From JBFGWM01 sp041588495 (lineage in GTDB: Bacteria > Pseudomonadota > Gammaproteobacteria > Pseudomonadales > JBFGWM01): 6,301 bases of DNA. Both the position numbers and the translations under genes were made by a program. The notes under the pieces are model-generated. The model did no database searches. It had not been told where the DNA came from and worked only from the letters and a program-made list of their open reading frames with translations. Within the stretch, counting starts at the first letter, position 1. Each line of letters begins with the position of its first letter. Below are positions 1-5,388 of this stretch, one piece after another. Location: contig JBFGWM010000167.1 in NCBI GenBank assembly GCA_041588495.1, forward strand, positions 1-6,301. Direction: 5' to 3'.

Positions 1-871
1 CCACGTGATGGCGACCTATACCCGCCTGTGCTTCGATGCGGAAAGTTTCCGGCGTCACCGCAGGCTCGTTATCCACCTCCCGCTGGCGGTTTTCGGGTGC
101 ACCCTTCTCGCCGGCCTGATCGGGGGGGCGATTCTCCTGGCGACTGTCTACCTGCACTGGCAGTGGTATCACTACACCCGTCAGAGCGAGGGCATCGCCC
201 GCGCCTATGCCGCGCGCGCCGGGCGCCGTGAACTAATGAGCGAGCCGGTGACCCGCCTGGTTTTCTGGCTGATGCCGGTTACCGCATTCTGCAACCTGTG
301 CCTGCGTCAGCCGAGTCATTTCCTGGGGATGCCGGTGGCGGTGCTGCCCGTCCCGTTCATCATCGTCGAGGTGCTCAACGTTTTCACCGCTTGCATGCTC
401 ACGGCCTGGGTGGTTCAGCAGCTGGCGCGCGCTGTGCGCGGACGCCTGCCCCTGCCGTGGCTGGCCTATGTGCTGTCCCACTTTGTTGTCTATTATGTCG
501 CCTATATCCAGATTTCCGAGATCAACCACGGATGGCTTGCGATCAACGTCTGGCACAACGCGCAATACATCGCGTTCGTGTGGCTGTTCAATACCAATCG
601 CTTTCGGGACGGAGTGGTTCCGCGGCATCGTTTTCTGTCGACCCTGAGCCAGCCCGACCGCCTGCCCATCTACATCGCGGTTTGTCTCGGCCTGTCGACC
701 CTCATGTACCTGGGCGTGGCCCAGGTCGCCGACTGGCTCAGGGTCAATGCCCTGTTCCTGGCCGTCGCGGTGTACCAGGCCGTGAATTTTCACCATTACA
801 TCGTCGACAGCCTGATCTGGAAGCTCCGCAAGCCGGAGGTCGGAAAGCCCCTGGGGCTTACGCCGAGATGA
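1..871 (+). CDS. Multi-pass membrane protein with conserved-looking His clusters, unknown function (5' partial)
   Basis: I do not recognise a named family. The frame is open to the left edge; GTG at 5 and ATG at 8 are the first possible internal starts, but neither has a visible ribosome site, so the true start probably lies upstream. Counting from the GTG (288 aa), hydrophobic segments lie at about 21-50, 84-98, 110-140, 150-170, 180-195, 221-240 and 247-262, so it is an integral membrane protein, probably inner membrane. Polar residues recur at membrane edges: H51-W-Q-W-Y-H56 followed by YTRQ, H184-N-A-Q-Y, and H263-H-Y-I-V-D268 followed by LIWK. Such His/Asp/Gln clusters in a membrane protein can hold a metal or haem, as in membrane oxygenases and desaturases, but the canonical desaturase HxxxH/HxxHH set is not seen, so no activity is assigned. 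It ends 160 bases before the parM-like gene and need not share its function. The coding call is firm; function is unknown. Confidence 0.82.
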   Translation, partial: HVMATYTRLCFDAESFRRHRRLVIHLPLAVFGCTLLAGLIGGAILLATVYLHWQWYHYTRQSEGIARAYAARAGRRELMSEPVTRLVFWLMPVTAFCNLCLRQPSHFLGMPVAVLPVPFIIVEVLNVFTACMLTAWVVQQLARAVRGRLPLPWLAYVLSHFVVYYVAYIQISEINHGWLAINVWHNAQYIAFVWLFNTNRFRDGVVPRHRFLSTLSQPDRLPIYIAVCLGLSTLMYLGVAQVADWLRVNALFLAVAVYQAVNFHHYIVDSLIWKLRKPEVGKPLGLTPR

Positions 872-922
872 GTGTGAGCGCTTACTTGGAAAAAAGCCGG
901 AATGTATCGCCCGGGGGGCACG

Positions 923-945
923 AATTGTGTAAAATGTGCACAATT
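923..945. repeat. Perfect 7-base inverted repeat, operator-like
   Basis: The arms AATTGTG (923-929) and CACAATT (939-945) are perfectly complementary around a 9-base centre. The right half also contains the 8-base palindrome TGTGCACA (935-942). The element is AT-rich in a GC-rich setting and includes the only good -10-like hexamer (TAAAAT, 930-935) before the parM-like gene. It resembles a binding site for a dimeric repressor. No T-run and no strong GC stem follow, so it is not a usual terminator. Which protein binds it is unknown; the ParR-like product is one candidate. Confidence 0.5.
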
Positions 946-964
946 TTGTTCCCGGCCGACCCCT

Positions 965-982
965 GCATCGAGGCGCATCGAG
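965..982 (+). repeat. Tandem direct repeat GCATCGAG x2 at 10-base period
   Basis: GCATCGAG occurs at 965-972 and again at 975-982, so the copies start 10 bases apart, close to one helical turn. Repeats placed on one face of the helix are what ParR-type ribbon-helix-helix proteins bind in partition loci. Only two copies are seen, so chance cannot be excluded. Confidence 0.35.
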
Positions 983-1019
983 CGTGGAGGGGTGGCGTGG
1001 GTTCCCGGATGAGCAGTGC

Positions 1020-1026
1020 AGGAGGT
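1020..1026 (+). promoter_or_regulatory. Strong Shine-Dalgarno site that sets the parM-like start
   Basis: AGGAGGT lies 5 bases before the ATG at 1032. The longer open frame could begin at an ATG at 936, but that codon sits inside the operator-like palindrome, has no ribosome site, and would add 32 residues ahead of the actin fold. The site favours 1032. Confidence 0.8.
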
Positions 1027-1031
1027 CGCAG

Positions 1032-2111
1032 ATGGCCGACGGTGGGGTGAGCAAGCAGACGGATACGGATACCGTATTCTTTATCGGCGTGGACAATGGC
1101 TACGCCGCACAGAAGATCGCGTTCTGGTACGACGACGGCAACGGGCGGAAGATCGCCGAATATGCCGTTCCCTCGCGGGCCGGCCAGGGTTACCAGGTCA
1201 CCGAGCTGGGGGGCGGCAAGAGCAGCTCCGTCTACGAGATCGGCGAGGAGCGCTGGTCCGTCGGTTCACATATCTCGGAGCCGCAGAACACCCAGTTCGC
1301 GGGCTACGCAACCTCCAACCTGAACACCGTGCTGGTCAACCATGTACTGGTCAAGGCCGGTTTCGGCGGAGCCCGGGTCAAGATCGCCACCGGCCTGCCC
1401 TTCCATGATTTTTATGCCGCCGAGGGCATCAACACGGGTCTCATCCGTGACGTGATGGAAACCATCCGCCGACCGGTGGTGGCTCAGAACGGCGCCACGA
1501 TGCCGATCATCGTCGACAACACCGTCTACCCGGAAGCCACCGCGGCCTGGATCGACTACGTGGTCTCCACCGAGACCGGCGAGGTGACGACGCGCATCAA
1601 GCACGGGGCGGCGATCGTCGATATCGGCGGTCACACCACGGACATCAACGTGATTCGCCCGGGTGAGGGCGAGGAAGACGCAGACCGGCTGGACGTGCGG
1701 CTGTCGGGCACCAAGGAAATCGGCGTGCTCGACGTGATGCAGCAGGTCAAGCGCGAGATCATGCAGAAACTGAAGATCGACCGCATCAGTGATGCCCAGG
1801 TCGAGCAGGCGATCGCCACCGGGCGCCTGTCCCTGTGGGGTAAGGAACGTGACGTCAACGACCTGATTGCCCGCGCATCGAAGGAAGTCGGTCAGCAGAT
1901 CAACCTGTTCATGCAGGAAAAGATCGGTCGCGGCGGTGACCTCGACATGGTCCTGCTGGTGGGTGGCGGCGCCAACCTGCTGAAGGACGTTATCAAGCAC
2001 TACCACCCGCGCGTGGTCATCCCTGAGAAGCCGCAGTTCTGTAACGCGCGGGGCATGCTCAAGTACATGACCTTCGTCGAGGGCGACGGTGAGGGAACGG
2101 AGGAACTCTGA
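1032..2111 (+). CDS. parM: ParM/StbA-type actin-like ATPase, DNA segregation protein
   Basis: The 359-residue product fits the actin-like ATPase fold of plasmid segregation proteins (R1 ParM is about 320 aa). Three nucleotide-binding motifs appear in the right order: phosphate-1 at about 17-25 (FIGVDNGYAA, with D21 and G23), phosphate-2 at 195-204 (IVDIGGHTTD, with D197, G199 and G200), and the adenosine motif at 308-317 (LLVGGGANLL). ParM proteins polymerise with ATP into filaments that push apart two DNA copies, each held by ParR bound at a centromere. No signal peptide or membrane segment is seen, so it is cytosolic. The next gene begins four bases after the stop codon and encodes a ParR-like protein, which supports a partition role. 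FtsA, MreB and DnaK also use this fold, but the length, the GVDNGYAAQK start and the gene pair favour ParM. The symbol denotes family level only. Neighbours look chromosomal, so the cargo may not be a plasmid. Confidence 0.88.
   Translation: MADGGVSKQTDTDTVFFIGVDNGYAAQKIAFWYDDGNGRKIAEYAVPSRAGQGYQVTELGGGKSSSVYEIGEERWSVGSHISEPQNTQFAGYATSNLNTVLVNHVLVKAGFGGARVKIATGLPFHDFYAAEGINTGLIRDVMETIRRPVVAQNGATMPIIVDNTVYPEATAAWIDYVVSTETGEVTTRIKHGAAIVDIGGHTTDINVIRPGEGEEDADRLDVRLSGTKEIGVLDVMQQVKREIMQKLKIDRISDAQVEQAIATGRLSLWGKERDVNDLIARASKEVGQQINLFMQEKIGRGGDLDMVLLVGGGANLLKDVIKHYHPRVVIPEKPQFCNARGMLKYMTFVEGDGEGTEEL
2099..2104 (+). promoter_or_regulatory. Ribosome binding site of the parR-like gene, inside the end of the parM-like gene
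   Basis: GGAGGA lies 10 bases before the ATG at 2115 and overlaps the last codons of the parM-like gene. This placement implies that the two genes are translated from one message and supports the start at 2115. Confidence 0.65.
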
Positions 2112-2114
2112 TCC

Positions 2115-2846
2115 ATGGCTGGAGCCGGCGACAAGGACACCCGGGTTGCACGCATGGCCCTGCGCCTGCACGTGGGCGCCGAAGGGGATCCCCTCGACAA
2201 CGAGATCCTGCAGGCCTGGGAGGCGTTGCCGGATTCCTCCATTATCCGCAACGACTGGTTGCGTCGCCGCCTGGTGATCGGGCACATCCTCGAGCGCGAG
2301 GGGCTGACCAGCCTCCTCGCCGTGATCGGTGACCTGTCCCGGGGTGTCACGCCGGCGGTCACCGCCCGTGCGCCCGAGCCGCCTGCCCCCCGCATCGAGA
2401 TGCCCGTTTTTGATGATGGTCCCGCACCGGAGATTTCCAGCCGAGCATCTGCGCCCGCGCCCGCCACGGCTCGTGCCGGCAACGCGAAGAAGAAGGTCGG
2501 CGGCCTGATGCCGATCCTGCCCGCGGACATGAAGCCCAAGCCTGCCGGGGAATCCGCTTCCGGGAAGGATGAGCGGAAAGAAGATCGAAAGGACGAGGCG
2601 GGTGCCGGGGATTCCTCCCCGACTGCGGCGCGGCAACCCGCGGAGCCGGGAGCTGCCACGCCGCAGGCGGCCGATGGGGAAAGCGGCAGCGCCGAGGCGA
2701 AGCTTGCTGAACTGTCTGACGTGCTGAGTCCGGATACCCTCGCACCGGCACCGGCCGGGGAAGGCCTGTCCGGCGTGGATGGGAGCCCGAAGAAAAGCGC
2801 GGAATCCGCGGACAGTGCGCGGGTGGCGGCCGGCGCCAAGCGTTAA
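2115..2846 (+). CDS. ParR-like DNA-binding adaptor with long disordered tail
   Basis: The product is 243 aa. Residues 10-21 (RVARMALRLHVG) look like a short beta strand, followed by probable helices at 26-38 (PLDNEILQAWEAL) and 43-62 (IIRNDWLRRRLVIGHILERE). A strand followed by two helices near the N-terminus is the ribbon-helix-helix plan of ParR proteins, which bind centromere repeats as dimers and often repress their own operon. From about residue 80 the chain is rich in Ala, Pro, Glu, Lys and Gly and is probably disordered, broken by KKKVGGLMPIL (125-135) and a helix-prone AKLAELSDVL (195-204). In R1 the ParR C-terminus contacts the ParM filament end, so one of these segments could be the contact. 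It starts four bases after the parM-like stop. The call rests on position and predicted fold, not on a recognised signature. The tail is long for ParR, which usually has about 90-130 residues in all. The coding call is firm; the ParR role is probable. Confidence 0.7.
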   Translation: MAGAGDKDTRVARMALRLHVGAEGDPLDNEILQAWEALPDSSIIRNDWLRRRLVIGHILEREGLTSLLAVIGDLSRGVTPAVTARAPEPPAPRIEMPVFDDGPAPEISSRASAPAPATARAGNAKKKVGGLMPILPADMKPKPAGESASGKDERKEDRKDEAGAGDSSPTAARQPAEPGAATPQAADGESGSAEAKLAELSDVLSPDTLAPAPAGEGLSGVDGSPKKSAESADSARVAAGAKR

Positions 2847-2857
2847 GTCCTGTCCAT

Positions 2858-2873
2858 CCCGGCGGCCGTCGGG
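2858..2873. terminator. Weak GC hairpin between convergent genes, possible shared terminator
   Basis: CCCGGC (2858-2863) pairs with GTCGGG (2868-2873), with one G-T pair, around the loop GGCC. It fills the 30-base gap between the stop codons of two convergent genes, where a bidirectional terminator would be expected. No T-run follows on either strand, so it is not a standard intrinsic terminator. Confidence 0.3.
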
Positions 2874-2876
2874 GGA

Positions 2877-5369
2877 TTACCGGTTCGTCGGTTTAGCGAC
2901 ATCCTCTGCGTCTGTTTCCGCGAACTTCTGGTCGAAATAGTCGATCGCCTCGTCCGGGGCGAGGGGCTTCGCGAAGAAATACCCCTGCACCGAATCGCAG
3001 CCGAACGAGTTGACGATGTCCAGCTGTTTGCTGGTTTCCACGCCCTCGGCAACGGTTTCCAGGCGCAGCTTCCCGGCCAGGTCGATAATCGATTCAAACA
3101 CCTGCACGCTCTCCCGGTCCTCGGCCAGGTCACTGACGAAACTGCGATCGATCTTCAGGGTGTCGATCGGCAGGCGCCTCAGGTAAGCCAGTGAGGAGTA
3201 GCCGGTGCCGAAGTCGTCGAGGGCGATACGCACGCCCAGGTTGCGGATATTGGTCAGCAACTCGATGGCCTGCTTCTCGTTCTTCACCAGGCCACCCTCG
3301 GTGATCTCGATCTCGAGGCTTTCCGGTGGAATCGACCAGCGCGAAAGCGCCTCCTTGATGCTGTCCAGGGGCGTGCCGTAGGAGATCTGCACGGGCGACA
3401 GGTTGACCGACACGAGGGTGTTTTCCCTGCCTTCCGCGATCCACGCATGCGCCTGCCTGCAGGCAGCCTCCAGGACCCAGTCGCCGATCCTGCGGATGAA
3501 ACCGGATTCCTCGGAAATGGGGATGAACACGCCTGGACTGATCGGGCCCTTCTGCGGATGCTCCCAGCGCAGCAGCGCCTCGAAGGAATACACGCGTTCG
3601 CCACGCAGGGAGACCCGCGGCTGGAAGTGGAGGTGGAACTGCTCCTCCTCCAGCGCGGTACGCATGCTCGCCTCGATTTCCAGGCGCTGGGTGGCGGCCT
3701 CGTTCATGGTGCGGTCGAAGAACCGGTAGGTGTTCTTGCCGCTGGACTTGGCCCGGTACATCGCGACATCAGCGTGCTTGAGCAGCAACTCCGCGGATTC
3801 GCCGTCGGTCGGGAAGATGGAAATTCCGATGCTGGTGCCGATGAACACCTCGTGTCCTTCCAGCGAGATCGGGCTGGAAAGACTGTCGATGATGCGCTCC
3901 GCCACGATGCATGCCGACTCTGGTGAACTCAGGCTGGGCAGAAGGATGGAAAATTCGTCGCCGCCGAGGCGGGCCAGTGCCTGGGCTTCCTGCTCGTCGC
4001 GTTCCGCGCCCGCCGCGAGGAAGTCACTGGCGCGGGTGCACTCGCGAAGTTTCTCGGAGACGATCTGCAACAGCGCGTCTCCAGCCTGGTGACCGAGGGC
4101 GTCGTTGACGTTCTTGAAGTTGTCGAGGTCGAGGAACATCACCGCTGCAGCATGATCGCCACGGCGGGCCGCTTCCAGCACGCGCTCGATGTTGTCCTTG
4201 AGCGCGGTCTTGTTGGGTAGCCCTGTCAGCGGATCGCTGTAGGCAAGGCGGGCGACTTTCTCCGCGCTGTCGCGGAGACTGTGATGCAGCTGGTAGAAGG
4301 TGCGGGTCAGGTCGCTGACCTCGTCGTTTCCCCGGATGCAGTCGGGCGATTCGATTTCCGCGCCGCGACCGATCGAGCGCATGGTATCGCTGAGGTGGCG
4401 GATTCTTCGCAGGATCAGGCGGTCGATGCCCGCATACACGATCAGTACGGTGAGCAGGGTCACCAGCAGCGCGAGGTACAGGGCCAGGCGACGCAACTGC
4501 ACGGCGGGCGCCCGCACCTCGTCTTGCGGCACCAGTCCGATGAGCATCAGCCCGCTATCCAGGGTGTGCGCCAATCCCACGTAACCACGGCCGCCCATGT
4601 CCAGTTCCCGGAACGCGCCGCTGTTGAGCAGGGCCAGCTCCGGCACCGGAAGTTTTCCCGCAGCGGTCAGCGGACTCTGGTTGCGGGAGGCGAAAAGAAT
4701 GTTGCCGCCCAGGTCCGTGACCAGGAACTCACCCGCAGAATCCGGGGAGATGTTGTACAACTGGCGGCGAATGAAGGCGAGGGACACCGTTGCGGCAAGA
4801 TACCCGCGAAAGCGTGGCGGAGTGCCGACCGGGTCCCGTGCAGGGTTCACCAGGTGCATGCTCTGGGCTACCAACAGTGCCGGTTGGTCGGTGTCCGGGT
4901 TGCGGAAAAGTACCGTGCTGGTGGCATCGGGCTCCGCCGAAAGCTGGTGCATGATTCCGGTGACGGCCTCGTTTTCGCTGCGGTTCGGGATGGGACTCGA
5001 GGTCACCCGCAGGTCCTCGCTGCCGTCCGGAAGCAGCACGCGCAGTTCATAGTAATCGGGGAATGCGCGCTGGTAATCCTTCAGAAGCCGGATCACCGGG
5101 GCCTCCAGCAGCGAGTAGCGGGCGAGCCCCTCCTCAACCATGAAATCCCTCAGCAGCTTGTTCTGGGCCAGCAGGCCGACGTTGGAACGGGCCTGGCCGA
5201 TGCGCGCGGAAACCCCGAGGTGCAGCTGGTTCAACAGGCCGTGAATCTGGCCGAGGTGCTGCTCGCGCGCGTTCTCGCCCAGCCGTTGCGAGCCAATCCA
5301 TGCGAGCCCGACCACCGGGCCGATGACCAGGGGAATCAGGAGCAACAGGACCTTGATCTGGATGCGCAT
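2877..5369 (-). CDS. Transmembrane GGDEF-EAL cyclic-di-GMP enzyme with periplasmic sensor, MbaA-like
   Basis: This 830-aa inner-membrane receptor makes and/or breaks cyclic-di-GMP. The order is: membrane segment at about 6-26; periplasmic sensor at about 27-295, of double-Cache size; second membrane segment at about 296-315; HAMP-like linker at 316-370; GGDEF domain at about 378-550; EAL domain at about 562-815. The cyclase signature is intact (G469-G-D-E-F473, with DLDNFKNVND upstream). The phosphodiesterase set also looks complete: E597-A-L, N656 in NLSP, the acidic ITE at 689-691, D718-D719 in DDFGTGYSS, K739, E775 in AEGVE and Q795 in QGY. Both activities are therefore possible. An insertion of about 14 residues separates RASD (446-449) from LARLGGDEF. 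The ATG at 5369 is chosen because a membrane segment follows at once and AGGG lies 6 bases upstream; an earlier in-frame start at 5540 would run through the upstream gene. It follows a PotD-like gene by 19 bases, as mbaA follows nspS in Vibrio cholerae, which suggests polyamine input. Enzyme class is sure; ligand is inferred. Confidence 0.93.
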   Translation of the reverse strand: MRIQIKVLLLLIPLVIGPVVGLAWIGSQRLGENAREQHLGQIHGLLNQLHLGVSARIGQARSNVGLLAQNKLLRDFMVEEGLARYSLLEAPVIRLLKDYQRAFPDYYELRVLLPDGSEDLRVTSSPIPNRSENEAVTGIMHQLSAEPDATSTVLFRNPDTDQPALLVAQSMHLVNPARDPVGTPPRFRGYLAATVSLAFIRRQLYNISPDSAGEFLVTDLGGNILFASRNQSPLTAAGKLPVPELALLNSGAFRELDMGGRGYVGLAHTLDSGLMLIGLVPQDEVRAPAVQLRRLALYLALLVTLLTVLIVYAGIDRLILRRIRHLSDTMRSIGRGAEIESPDCIRGNDEVSDLTRTFYQLHHSLRDSAEKVARLAYSDPLTGLPNKTALKDNIERVLEAARRGDHAAAVMFLDLDNFKNVNDALGHQAGDALLQIVSEKLRECTRASDFLAAGAERDEQEAQALARLGGDEFSILLPSLSSPESACIVAERIIDSLSSPISLEGHEVFIGTSIGISIFPTDGESAELLLKHADVAMYRAKSSGKNTYRFFDRTMNEAATQRLEIEASMRTALEEEQFHLHFQPRVSLRGERVYSFEALLRWEHPQKGPISPGVFIPISEESGFIRRIGDWVLEAACRQAHAWIAEGRENTLVSVNLSPVQISYGTPLDSIKEALSRWSIPPESLEIEITEGGLVKNEKQAIELLTNIRNLGVRIALDDFGTGYSSLAYLRRLPIDTLKIDRSFVSDLAEDRESVQVFESIIDLAGKLRLETVAEGVETSKQLDIVNSFGCDSVQGYFFAKPLAPDEAIDYFDQKFAETDAEDVAKPTNR

Positions 5370-5375
5370 CGTCAG

Positions 5376-5384
5376 CCCTGCTCC
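5376..5384 (-). promoter_or_regulatory. Ribosome binding site of the GGDEF-EAL gene
   Basis: On the minus strand the 19-base gap reads GGAGCAGGG from 5384 down to 5376. GGAG is 11 bases and AGGG 6 bases before the ATG at 5369. No promoter or terminator fits in the gap, so the gene is very probably co-transcribed with the binding-protein gene before it. Confidence 0.55.
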
Positions 5385-5388
5385 GTTT

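Larger units (their letters stand above)
872..1031 (+). promoter_or_regulatory. Non-coding control region before the parM-like operon; candidate promoter/operator and parC-like site
   Basis: This 160-base gap lies between the membrane-protein stop codon and the parM-like start. It contains an imperfect 12-base palindrome at 874-885 (GTGAGCGCTTAC), an A-run at 890-895, an inverted repeat with an AT-rich core at 923-945, and two pairs of 8-base direct repeats (GTTCCCGG at 948 and 1001; GCATCGAG at 965 and 975). In actin-type partition loci the centromere parC commonly lies directly before parM, consists of short direct repeats, and overlaps the promoter that ParR represses. The position therefore fits, but the repeats are far fewer than in plasmid R1. 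The best -10-like hexamer is TAAAAT at 930-935; no convincing -35 element lies 16-19 bases upstream. The promoter and centromere roles are inference. Confidence 0.4.

Noticed and set aside
886..935. TTGGAA (886-891) with TAAAAT (930-935) as a sigma-70 promoter
   Set aside because: The spacing is 38 bases, far from 16-19; only the -10-like element may be meaningful.
936..1031. Upstream ATG extension of the parM-like gene
   Set aside because: No ribosome site lies before 936, the codon lies inside the palindrome, and a strong AGGAGGT sits 5 bases before the ATG at 1032.
233..1096. 287-residue open frame on the minus strand opposite the membrane-protein gene
   Set aside because: It runs antisense to the membrane protein and then across the non-coding gap and the parM-like start, with no recognisable motif.
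1266..2636. 456-residue open frame on the minus strand opposite the parM-like and parR-like genes
   Set aside because: It lies opposite two well-supported genes, spans their junction, is rich in His, Arg, Gly and Asp as expected of antisense in GC-rich DNA, and shows no family motif.
2000..2839. 279-residue Ser/Ala-rich open frame on the minus strand opposite the parR-like gene
   Set aside because: Low-complexity antisense of the Ala/Pro-rich disordered tail; the plus-strand gene has a good ribosome site and operon position.
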